Assembly (NCBI GenBank): GCA_965112735.1 | Contig: OZ218961.1 | Coordinates: 3,224,001 to 3,288,000, forward strand | Direction: 5' to 3' | Source of the DNA: Phaeosaccion multiseriatum | Lineage: Eukaryota > Ochrophyta, other classes | Length of the DNA: 64,000 nt | Part shown: piece by piece, positions 33,873 to 43,382 of the stretch | Position numbering within the stretch: the stretch's first letter is position 1 | Layout of the letters: the number at the start of each line of letters is the position of its first letter | Notes under the pieces: generated by a model | Database searches by the model: none | What the model saw: the letters and a program-made list of their open reading frames with translations, nothing else | What the model was told of the DNA's origin: nothing | Program-made: the position numbers and the translations under genes

Positions 33873-35384
33873 ATGGCACTATGGGCGGTATCTGATCCAC
33901 ATCTGTCCACCCTCTTCAAGACGAAGGGGAGGGGAGGCAGGGAGAAACAGCCGGCTCCGGCCCACCTCCTGAAGAAGGAGCTAGAGGAAAAGGAGCAGCA
34001 GCAGGAGGAGGAGGCGGAGGAGGAGCAGAAGCAGCAGAAGAAGAATCAGGCAGAGAGAAAGAGGAGCTCCGTTCCCACCGTAAAGGTATGTGGAGTCAAG
34101 CCACAGTTTCTGTGCCGTTCCCCTTCCCCTCCCCTCCACCCCCTTATCCCGCGCACTCTGTCATGTCCTACTACCTCAGGAAAGGTTGGAGAGGAAGCTG
34201 CAGCAAAATAGGAAGGAGTTTGCGTTTGGCTTCGCAGAGTTCGAGCTGCACGAGGAGGGGGGGGACGTGACGGGCGCCAAGGAGGAGGAGGGTGGGCACG
34301 GCGCCGGCGCGACGCAAAAGAAGGGCAAGAAAAAGAAAAAGAAGAAGCAAAAGACGAGCAGCGAGACGGAGCCACAGACGGGCCCTGAGAAGGGCGAAGG
34401 AGACGCGGCGCCCAGCAGTGCATGCGAGGGTGGACTCCGGGAGAGTGCAGAGGAGGGGAAGGAGGACGAGGACTTGCTTCGTGAGACGGCCAATCTCGCA
34501 CTCGACGGAGGCAGGCCACGGTCACCAGCGCCAGCAGCAGCACCTCCCGTAGTAGCACCTCCAGCAGCCGCACGCGCTGCCGCCGCGGCCGCAGCAGCTA
34601 GCAGGGCCAAGAAGAAGAACAAGAAGAAGGGGAGTAAGAAGAAGAAGAATAAGGAGGGCTCAGTGTCGTCGTCCTCGGAAGCTCTCGAGGCGGTACGAGC
34701 CGCGCAGCAGGAGGCAGGCAGGCGTAAGGCTGTCGGTCTGGGTCTGGGGCCTCCGCCGGGCCTGCCGCACCCGCCGCAAGGGCTCAAGCTGGTCAGTGCA
34801 GTGCCTCGGGCCTCTCGTGTGCCTCTCGTGTGCCTCTCTCAGCACCCGACTCTCTCTCCCCTTTCCCCCCTCCCCTGAGCAAATTCGCGAGTTTTCCTCC
34901 CCGTTGACCAGCGCCTCCCTTCCCTCCCTCGCCTGGTGTGTGTGTGTGTGTGTGTGTGCAGGAGAGCTGGAAGGACCCCACCCTAAGCGACAAGGAGCGG
35001 CAGAGGCGCAGGTACGGGCAGGGCTTCCGCAACATGGCCGCCATCCACAAGAGGGCTATCAACAGCAGCAACGTTAAGGCCATAGACACCGCCTGGGGCT
35101 CCTCCTCCTCCTCCTCCCGCTCCCCCGCGGAGGGCGATGAGCGTCCTTCGGATGCAACAGGTACAACAGGTACAACAGGTACAACAGGTACAACAGGTAC
35201 AACAGGTACAACAGGTATATGTATGCCTGTGAGCAACACGAGCCCCGCTACGGCCCGGGCCTTGCCGCCCCCCGGATTGCCGCCGCCCGGATTCCCCAAG
35301 GGGGCCGGGGGGGCGCAGGCTCCTCCTCCCTCGACGCAGCAGCTGTTTTCCTTCGGCTTTGACCTCGGAGGGGCGGTGTGGTGA
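33873..35384 (+). CDS. unrecognised Lys/Glu-rich protein
   Basis: Three exons (33873-34085, 34180-34791 and 34962-35384) join in phase to 415 residues. I do not recognise the family. The N-terminal 70 residues end in a Glu/Gln/Lys coiled-coil-like helix. The middle has two lysine runs (K-K-G-K-K-K-K-K-K-K and K-K-K-N-K-K-K-G) that could act as nuclear or nucleolar signals. The most conserved-looking stretch opens exon 3 (S-D-K-E-R-Q-R-R-R-Y-G-Q-G-F-R-N-M-A-A-I-H-K). A 9-bp repeat codes six Gly-Thr-Thr units. Only 148 bp separate its start from that of the divergent MRH lectin gene. The exon structure is good evidence that it is a gene; function is unknown. Confidence 0.75.
35157..35217. repeat. 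9-bp coding minisatellite (GGTACAACA)n
   Basis: About six in-frame copies coding Gly-Thr-Thr, inside exon 3 of the Lys/Glu-rich protein gene. Confidence 0.92.
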
Positions 35385-35520
35385 CCCGCCCCCACAGTGT
35401 GACCTTAACCCTAACCACCCACCCGAGCACTGAGAGGACTGACGCCTCTGGAGGGCAGCACGGACCACTGCCTGTGTGCCTTCGGCAGTGCTGAGGCAGT
35501 GTACCGTCGAGACAGCCACG

Positions 35521-35600
35521 CAGTGGGCAATGGATAGTCAGAAGGAACGGAGCATCTCCGCAGTGGGCAATGGATAGTCAGAAGGAACGGAGCATCTCCG
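35521..35600. repeat. 40-bp tandem duplication
   Basis: The 40 bases 35521-35560 are repeated exactly at 35561-35600, 137 bp past the stop codon of the upstream gene. Confidence 0.95.
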
Positions 35601-36430
35601 CAGGAGGTTAGGCTGTTCTGCGCAAGGCTCTCTCTCTCTCTCCCGAGAGGCTGCCTTGCCTCTCTCGGCCTCCCCACCTGTCCCTGCCCCCACCCCACAG
35701 CGCATTGGCCTGCTGCGGGCCAAGTGTCTCCTCCTGTGCAGGGCCTGCTCTCGGCGGGACGAGTGGGTAGGACTGAGTGAGTAGGACTGAGTGGGAGACT
35801 ACCCCACTGCCCGACGGTGGTGCCCGACGGAGCCTCTGCCCAGTGACTATCCGCCTGCACGTGAGCTGCCATCGTCTCGTGGCGAGCTCGACGGATACAG
35901 TCAGTATCAACGGCGGTTGCAGCAAGCGCCTTTTACTGACTCGTGGCCCCGGAGGGAGGAGGGGCGGCGAGACGATGCGGCTCTCGCTCGGCCAGTGCAC
36001 AGGAGAGCTGTTGGACTGTTGTTGGACTGTTGGTTTGACTACAAGAGTGCAGTGCAATGGAACGGAGAGCAAGCTGTTGGACTGACGCGTGCAGCAAGCG
36101 GAGGGGTAAGGATGGGCTGCGAGAGCCGGTCCGGCCCCGGGGGGACGTGCAATGTGCTGCACTTCACCCCACGCACTCGAGCTGACCCCGTCTGCTGCTC
36201 CCCACCACTCTCCGCTACAATTATCCTCCGAGGTGGGGCAAGTACCCCCCTACCCCTTTGGATTGCACTGCACTGCACTTGCTGACCGGGATCCGTCTCT
36301 CAGGGTGCGCTACTCCGCACTCCGCGCATGAGGCACAAGCAGGCTGGGAGGCTTTCAGGCTGGGCCAAGGGGACAAGGGTCGACCCCTGACGTGCTAATG
36401 ACATTGTACGGAGCGATTCTCGGTAGCATG

Positions 36431-36546
36431 CTACCGGGCCCTCCGGACCCGGCAGCACGCTACTGGCGGCCGGCCGGTAGCAGGTAGCAGCTGGCTCACG
36501 CCGCCGGTAGCAGGTAGCACACCGGCTGGCGCCGACGGTAGCAGTC
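36431..36546 (-). repeat. dispersed repeat, copy 2 (inverted relative to copy 1)
   Basis: Its reverse complement matches 10534-10648, with the same GGTAGCAGGTAGC modules and a GGGCCCTCCGGACCCGG palindrome. Confidence 0.75.
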
Positions 36547-36767
36547 GATAGCAGGGCGATGTATATTAGAGCTTATGGGCTCAGTATTTGCGCGCTTGAG
36601 GTGAGTGGTAACCATGAAAAGACGTGTGTGTGTGTGGTGTGGTGATGGAGAGTGATGTGCATGAGGAGAGGAGGGCGATGGTGGTAGGGGGGGGAGTAAA
36701 GGATAAAAGGGGAGTGGGAAGGGAGTGACGTGGACCGTAGGGTGAGTAACGTGTAAGCTACCCTCAT

Positions 36768-36847
36768 GTCGGCCCCTGACATGGTTCTGAGCGACCCTGG
36801 TTCCTGGTTCTGGGCTGGCCTGTCTCAAAACCATGTCAGGGGCCGAC
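36768..36847. repeat. perfect 19-bp inverted repeat (possible hairpin)
   Basis: GTCGGCCCCTGACATGGTT at 36768-36786 is the exact reverse complement of 36829-36847. Pairing extends inward to about 24 bp with one mismatch, leaving a loop of about 32 nt. Nothing coding overlaps it. Confidence 0.9.
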
Positions 36848-37086
36848 TAATGTGGATGGTGTGGCGGACAGGTCGTTGACTAACCGTTGGTGCTATGCCG
36901 TGTGCTGATGGTCTCTATGTCTGCTGTCGTGCCTACTCCTACTCCTCAGGCGTCCGCTCCGTCGATGGCTCCCATGAGCCCCCAGTCGAGGGTTTCCAAA
37001 GAAGAAAAAGTCTGCGTTGTTGATCTGCCTAATAGTAAAAAGTGTAAAAGTGCCGTTTCGGAAAAAGGGAATCATTAGCCACGCGA

Positions 37087-38746
37087 ATGCGAGAAAAGGC
37101 CTTCCTGGAAGCAGCGGGTAGGCTGGGGAGCGGCAACAGCGAGCCAGAGAGGAGCACCGCAATCTTGACACTAAGTAAAGTCGTGCGGAATCTGCTTGAC
37201 CATCCGCAAAAGCCCAAGTACAGGAGGCTGAGGGCGGACAGCCTCGAGCTTCGAAGGAGGCTGTTTCATGCGGTGGGATCGGGACACTGCCTGCAGGCCC
37301 TGGGCTTCACCATCAATGACGGCGAGGGCAAGACGTTGGTCCTGCCAGGCACCAGGGGGAGGAACGAATGTTGCTGTGGTGGCCAGCAAGAAGAGCTTAG
37401 CACCAAGGGGGGAATGCCAAGGCCAACCTGCCAATTCTGTAGTGAAGAGAGAGAGCTTTTCTCGAAAGCGCACGACATTTTGCAGCAGCTGCTACAAGAT
37501 GAGCCATCCACAGCAGCAGCAGCTCGTCTAGGAGGAGTGGGGTTGCAGCCGCAGCGGCAGCAGGGGACAGTGGAGCTTGATGGGGAGCTGAGGGAGTGGG
37601 CTGCTCTGACCATCCAGAGTCAGTGGAAGAAGTTCCAGTGGAAGCAGGAGATGCGCGGATTCGTGAGTAGGAGGACAGCGTGGCATGGACACCAGCGAAC
37701 AAGACAGCTAGGGAGGGGAGGGCTGGAAGTTGCGGCCCAGCCGGAATCAGAGGGCGGTAGACAAGAACAACAACAACAGCAACAGGCCCAGCAGCAGCAG
37801 CAGGAGGACGAGAGTGAGCACGAGCAGGAGGAGCCACAGCATGGCATCGGGGAGGAGGAAAGCCAGCATACCTTCGTCACCCTCGCATGCGGCGGTGCAG
37901 AGGGCGAAGAAGGCAGTGAGGAGGGCGAAGGGGGCTCTGTGAGCAGGAGCAGTGGCGCCAGTGAGCGCGCCAGTGAGAGCGCGAGTGAGAGCAAGTGCGG
38001 CACAGCAGGGGGGCAGGGGGTGCGGATTGAGGTAGAGAGCTCCTCCCTGACCGTCCAGGTAATCATGTCCGAGGTGAGCACTAAATCAGCGACACTTGCC
38101 ATGCCTGCTGAAGCTCATCGCCTGCTGTCCCTCTTCTCCCTCCCTACCTGTTTTTGTGTCGCTCTCTCCTTCTGTCTCTATCGTGTAGCTATCGCCAAGC
38201 CCCCACGGAAGGGTGCAGGCCCGAGAACAGTCAGGGCAGGCCTTACAGAGGAGGTCCCTCGCCCTGCCCTGCGTCCCTGTCCGAAGACGAGCAGCGTCCC
38301 GCCGTGCTGCCCGAGAGAGCTCGACACGACGGCCATCCCACCGAGAGGAGGAAGAGAGGGGGGCAAAGTTGGGCTCCTCTGCAGCGGCGGGGGGTGGGAG
38401 AGCAGGTAGAGTTGGTCCAGTGAAGCAGGAGCGGGTAGATGCAGGTAGAGTCAAGCCCTTGGAAGGCAACAGATGCAGCAGGAGCCCCCTACCGGGCCGG
38501 AGCTCTCCTGAGGGGCACAGCCAGCACGGGCCTCTCTGGGGCAAGGTCAAAGGCGCCTCCACCTCGACCGACGTCAGCGAAGGAGGGCGCTGTTCGGGCT
38601 GCGGGGCGGGCGGAGGCGGGCGGGTGGTGGAGCTGCTCGCTCAGCAGCGCAGGAGGTGGGCCGCGGTGCCCTTGGCCGCCCATCTTCATCTGCACGCAGA
38701 GGGGAAGCCATTGCCACAGAGGGCACCCTCCCGAGCCGCCGCCTGA
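37087..38746 (+). CDS. PUB-domain protein with IQ motif
   Basis: Two exons (37087-38058 and 38189-38746) join in phase to 509 residues. Residues about 25-90 fit a PUB/PUG domain: L-L-D-H-P-Q-K-P-K-Y-R-R-L-R, then R-R-R-L-F-H-A-V-G...L-Q-A-L-G-F-T and L-V-L-P. In PNGase, HOIP and UBXN6 this domain binds the C-terminus of the AAA ATPase p97/VCP. Near residue 180 the stretch A-L-T-I-Q-S-Q-W-K-K-F resembles a calmodulin-binding IQ motif. A Cys-rich patch (N-E-C-C-C-G-G, P-T-C-Q-F-C) lies between them. The rest is Gln/Glu/Ser/Arg-rich and probably disordered. No catalytic domain is present, so an adaptor for p97 is an inference. The second exon is supported by phase and splice sites only. Confidence 0.72.
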
Positions 38747-39102
38747 GCAGGCGTGGCAGCCGGCGTCGAGGCGAGGCGAGTCCGGGTCATCCCCACTGAT
38801 CAAAGCTGATGAGCTGAGGCTCCTCCTCCTCCTCCTCCTCGCTCCTGTCTCGCTCCTGTGAGCAGTCGGGCCAGTTTCAGTTTCAGTTTCAGAGCATTTA
38901 CGAAGGTGACTTTACGAAGTTGATCCGGTGCCGTCGTGATTGCAGGCGGTCAGCGGTGTCGTCGCCACCGGGTCATTGTTGGAGGCCGCTTGTTATAATT
39001 GATACGGAGACACGGATGCCTCAGCAAGGCACCGAAGACAGTAACTCAGCATCGTATTGTCACTCGGACCGCAGACACAAGGTAGGGCAAGGGCTCCATC
39101 TT

Positions 39103-39150
<48 letters not shown>

Positions 39151-39890
39151 AAGAGTGAGAGGCGCAGTGAGTCCAGCGAATGGCGTCATGACTGACGCTC
39201 TTCCTCGGTTCTTATTCGTAGCTCACTCACGCGTACACAAGTCGCTCAGGCATCTGCATCTCACGCAAACACGCCCCCGGCAGTGTGACACGCCCACACA
39301 TCCACCCTCACTACCTCCCTCCCTCCCTCACTCCCTCACTCTCCTCGTACTCACTCACGCACGTGGTCACTCATACACCTCACTCACCCACGCACCTACG
39401 CACCCACTCAACCACCTAAACACGCGCGCACCCACCCATCCACCCATGCTACACGCAAGTGTCGGCCCCATGCACGCCTGCGGTTTTGCTCTAGGCCGCT
39501 AGGCCGCTAGGCCTTCGGTCGATCTAGGCCTAGGCCGGCGGCCTATATAGCCCGCCTCTAGGCAGCCTCCCAGTGACCGTGGGCGCGTGCGTGGTGCCGC
39601 CCAGCCAGTGGGTAGCAGCGTAGCAGCACACCTGTAGGTCTGCACTCCTCGTAGGGCCAGCGAGACAACACGAACTAAGTCTACTCCTCACTTCCAATCC
39701 CATGCAATGAAATTGACTACTCTTTGCACTTTGGGCACTCCCACCGTCGCTAAAAAGGAATTTGAAGACATGCAGCAGTTGTCATCCGCGGCCATCTGTG
39801 AGGCGGTGGTCTGGCCCTGCTCTGCGCCTCTTTCCTCCTCCTTTCCACCCTGCCCGTACACCCCGCCCGGAGAACTCGCTGTATGCTCGG
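38747..39890. other. intergenic region with simple repeats
   Basis: No supported gene. It contains (TTTCAG)n near 38873-38890, a (GA)n array at 39102-39145, many CACTCAC-type repeats and AGGCC-rich palindromic sequence near 39497-39545. Confidence 0.5.
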
Positions 39891-42731
39891 ATGAGGAGAC
39901 CATACAGTAGTAGCAGAAGCGGGGGAAGAAGGCATAGGTACGGGAGGCGGCGGAGAGCTCCTGGTGGAAGAGATGCTCCGTCTGGCGCAGCCCCAGCCCC
40001 TGCCTGTGGTGTCGCTCCAGCGTATCTGGCAGCCTTCCACGCCACGGCGCGCCAGCGGTGCTTGTCAAGCGGGTGGGGTGTAACTATCGGGGTGAGGAGT
40101 ACCAGTGGGGGGGCTTGTTTCTCAACAAGTAGTATCCCCCCTGCTGAGGACGAGGAGGGGGTCCCAGCGCCCTCGTTGTGGCTCGCGACACTGGAGCGTT
40201 TGGAGGCCGCGCGGGAGGCCAGGGACTGGGAGAGAGTGCGCGGCGAGTGGGAGGCGGCGGTGCGGTCGCCACTGCCCATTGACGCGCCTCTTCTCGACAC
40301 AGTCGTGGAGGCTTTGGGCCACTGCGGCCGATGGGAAGAGACGCTTGGATTGCTGAGGGAGATCCAGACGCAGAAGTACGGAGCGTTGATACCACACGTT
40401 GCCCACTACAATGCCGCCATTAACGCCTGCGGTCGGGCTCGGAGATACGATGAAGCCATGGATCTCCTTCGGGAGATGCCTGTAGTGGGATTGCAGCCGG
40501 ACTGCCGAACGTACTCGGCTGCGATTGTGGCGTGTGGCTTCGCGGGGAGGGCAGACCAGGCACTGCAGCTTCTCAAGGACATGCAAGCACAGGGCCTTCC
40601 ACCCGACAATCGCAATTTGAGCGCCGCTATCGCCGCTGTGGGTAGAGCTGGCCAGCCTGAAGAAGCGCTGCGGCTGCTGGAAAGAGTACCCGAGTACGGC
40701 TTGGAGGCCGATGCCGGCAACTTCGAGGCCGCCATCCAGGTGTGCAGTCGGGCGGGATGGTTGGACGCGGCATGGGACCTGTGGGAGGAGGTGCTGGCAG
40801 GAGACATGGTCCTGGATGTGTACCTGTACTCTGCGGCCTTGAGTCTCTGTGTCGCGTCGAGGAGATGGGACAGGGCTTTGGAGCTGCTGAGGGGCATGGA
40901 AGGGGAAGGCGTCATACCCAATCGATACCACTATAGTATTGCGATGGATGCCTGCATCAAGAGCGGGGAGTACGACAAACCTCTGGAGCTGCTAAAGAGT
41001 ATGAAGAAGGAGGGACCCGCTCCGAATGTAGTGAGCTACAACACTGCCATTAATGCATGTGCCAAGGCCGGTCGACACGTGGAAGCGTTGAGGTTGTTGA
41101 GGGAGATGAAGGAAGGAGGACCCGCTCCGGATGTAAGGAGCTACAACGCCGCCATTGATGCATGCGCCAAGGCCGGTGAACACGTGGAAGCGTTGAGGTT
41201 GTTGAGGGAGATGAAGGAAGAAGGACCCGCTCCGGATGTAAGGAGCTACAACACGGCCATTGATGCATGCGCCAAGGCCGGTGAACACGTGGAAGCGTTG
41301 AGGTTGTTGAGGGAGATGAAGGAAGGAGGACCCGCTCCGGATGTAAGGAGCTACAACACGGCCATTGATGCATGCGCCAAGGCCGGTCGACACGTGGAGG
41401 CATTGGGGTTGTTGAGGGAGATGAAGGAGGGAGGGCCCGCTCCGAATGTAGTGAGCTACACCGCCGCCATTGATGCATGCGCCAAGGCCGGTGAACACGT
41501 GGAAGCGTTGAGGTTGTTGAGGGAGATGAAGGAAGAAGGACCCGCTCCGGATGTAAGGAGCTACAACACGGCCATTGATGCATGCGCCAAGGCCGGTGAA
41601 CACGTGGAAGCGTTGAGGTTGTTGAAGGAGATGAAGGAAGGAGGACCCGCTCCGGATGTAAGGAGCTACAACACGGCCATTGATGCATGCGCCAAGGCCG
41701 GTCGACACGTGGAGGCATTGGGGTTGTTGAGGGAGATGAAGGAAGGAGGGCCCGCTCCGAATGTAGTGAGCTACACCGCCGCCATTGATGCATGCGCCAA
41801 GGCCGGTGAACACGTGGAAGCGTTGAGCTTGTTGAAGGAGATGAAGGAAGAAGGACCCGCTCCGAATGTAAGGAGCTACGCCGCCGCCATTAATGCATGT
41901 GCCAAGGGTGGTCAGTACATGGAGGCGTTGGGGTTGTTGAGGGAGATGAAGGAGGGAGGACCCGCTCCGAATGAAGTGAGCTACAATGCTGCCATTGATG
42001 CATGCGCCAAGGCCGGTCGACACGTGGATGCGTTGAGGTTGCTGAGGGAGATGAAGGAAGAAGGACCCGCTCCGAATGAAGTGAGCTACGCCGCCGCCAT
42101 TAATGCATGCGCCAAGGCCGGTCAATACATGGAGGCGTTGAGGTTGTTGAGAGAGAGAAAGGAAGAAGGACCCGCTCCGAACGTAAGGAGCTACAACGCT
42201 GCTATTAACGCATGCGCCAAGGCCGGTCGACACGTGGATGCGTTGGGGTTGTTGGGGGAGATGAAGGAGGGAGGACCATCTCCGGATGAAGTGAGCTATA
42301 ATGCTGCCATTCATGCGTGCGCCAATGCTTGTCAGCACTTGGAGGCGTTGGGGCTCTTCAGGGAGATGAAGGCTGAAGGACTGGTTCCGGACTCAGTCAC
42401 CTATACCGTCACCATTGACGCTTTGCAGGAAGGCGGCGACGAGGAGGCTGCTGACGAGGTGTACGCAGAGGCCGTGTCGCTGGGGATGTTTAAACATTGG
42501 GTGGTACCGGGGACGGACATGGACTTGACACGCTTTGGCAAGGGAGTGGGCAAGGCAGCGCTTCGTCACGTGCATTCAGAGGCGAAGGTGGAGAGTGTGA
42601 TCAACGTCATCACAGGCAGAGGAAGGCTGCCCGCGGTGCTGGCCTACTTGCAGGAGAGAGCAGGAGTCGAAGTGTGGGAAGACAAACACCACCCCGGGAG
42701 AGTGGTGATGCGAGTCGCTGGTACGAAGTAG
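39891..42731 (+). CDS. PPR-SMR protein, tandem copy A
   Basis: Intronless, 946 residues from ATG 39891. The Arg/Ser-rich N-terminus looks like an organelle-targeting sequence (plastid or mitochondrion). Divergent 35-residue pentatricopeptide repeats fill residues about 145-380. Then come 13 almost identical repeats of the type V-R-S-Y-N-T-A-I-D-A-C-A-K-A-G...E-M-K-E, and one last divergent repeat. The C-terminus (about 870-946) resembles an SMR domain, with V-I-T-G-R-G-R-L-P. PPR proteins bind organelle RNA with one base per repeat; PPR-SMR proteins act in plastid transcription, RNA processing or translation. The 105-bp DNA units are nearly identical, so recent repeat amplification or conversion is likely. 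It is followed 651 bp later by copy B. Confidence 0.93.
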   Translation: MRRPYSSSRSGGRRHRYGRRRRAPGGRDAPSGAAPAPACGVAPAYLAAFHATARQRCLSSGWGVTIGVRSTSGGACFSTSSIPPAEDEEGVPAPSLWLATLERLEAAREARDWERVRGEWEAAVRSPLPIDAPLLDTVVEALGHCGRWEETLGLLREIQTQKYGALIPHVAHYNAAINACGRARRYDEAMDLLREMPVVGLQPDCRTYSAAIVACGFAGRADQALQLLKDMQAQGLPPDNRNLSAAIAAVGRAGQPEEALRLLERVPEYGLEADAGNFEAAIQVCSRAGWLDAAWDLWEEVLAGDMVLDVYLYSAALSLCVASRRWDRALELLRGMEGEGVIPNRYHYSIAMDACIKSGEYDKPLELLKSMKKEGPAPNVVSYNTAINACAKAGRHVEALRLLREMKEGGPAPDVRSYNAAIDACAKAGEHVEALRLLREMKEEGPAPDVRSYNTAIDACAKAGEHVEALRLLREMKEGGPAPDVRSYNTAIDACAKAGRHVEALGLLREMKEGGPAPNVVSYTAAIDACAKAGEHVEALRLLREMKEEGPAPDVRSYNTAIDACAKAGEHVEALRLLKEMKEGGPAPDVRSYNTAIDACAKAGRHVEALGLLREMKEGGPAPNVVSYTAAIDACAKAGEHVEALSLLKEMKEEGPAPNVRSYAAAINACAKGGQYMEALGLLREMKEGGPAPNEVSYNAAIDACAKAGRHVDALRLLREMKEEGPAPNEVSYAAAINACAKAGQYMEALRLLRERKEEGPAPNVRSYNAAINACAKAGRHVDALGLLGEMKEGGPSPDEVSYNAAIHACANACQHLEALGLFREMKAEGLVPDSVTYTVTIDALQEGGDEEAADEVYAEAVSLGMFKHWVVPGTDMDLTRFGKGVGKAALRHVHSEAKVESVINVITGRGRLPAVLAYLQERAGVEVWEDKHHPGRVVMRVAGTK

Positions 42732-43382
42732 AACTGGAGATAAGCCCTTTCACAACAATATATCCAGTGTTTTTGTTTTTATTTTACATGTCACAGCAGC
42801 TTCAACCTGATGTGACGCTCTCTGCCTGTGTGACCTCAACACGGCTGATGGCGAAGATTGCCCGGCCTTCCTCACTTTATTCAGCTGTTTCTCTCCAAAG
42901 TAGGTGGCGGAGCAGGCGGTGTAGACGGGTGCAGTGCTGTCGGTGTCGATGGTGTCAGCGCTCTACGGGCCAGCTTTGCCTCCACCCTCGCATGCTCGAC
43001 TATCAATTCCTTGCTGACGCGATTAAAGACGCGAAGAAGTTCCGTTTTCCCTGCACAACCTTCGCCAGCGTCAGCGCATCGGGAGCCGACACAAGAGCCG
43101 AGCACAAGGATGCGAGTCTCGCTTCGCTCGAGGTCTATTAATTCGGCGAGGACGCATCGCGCAGGGCGGCGAGAACTGCACGGCAAGCGACAGGATCGGC
43201 GGGGTCGAGGCGCCCGTGCTTGCTGGGGACGTTGGCCAGGCGCTGAGGCGTCACTAAAGCGAGCACTTTGTACCGCGCCGCCAAACCAAGGGAACATCAC
43301 GTGTTGGTACTCCACAGCCCATTTGAGCTAATGGCGCTGGCCTTAATAGAGCTAATACGTCGTACGATTGTTTGCTCTTCAG
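42732..43382. other. spacer between the two PPR genes
   Basis: 651 bp, not similar to the sequence upstream of copy A. Open frames on both strands are moderate in length, but none has recognisable conservation. Confidence 0.5.

Larger units (their letters stand above)
35385..37086. other. repeat-rich intergenic region
   Basis: 1.7 kb with no supported gene. It holds a 40-bp tandem duplication, a dispersed repeat copy and a perfect inverted repeat, annotated separately. Two weak open frames on either strand have no recognisable features. Confidence 0.55.

Noticed and set aside
41039-42340. Regular 105-bp direct repeats resembling a repeat array such as CRISPR
   Set aside because: The units are contiguous, code in frame for 35-residue PPR motifs and have no spacers; the DNA is eukaryotic.
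42881-43315. 145-residue minus-strand frame with G-K-T-E-L-L in the PPR spacer
   Set aside because: Looks like a P-loop at first sight, but lacks a proper Walker A pattern and overlaps an equally plausible frame on the other strand.
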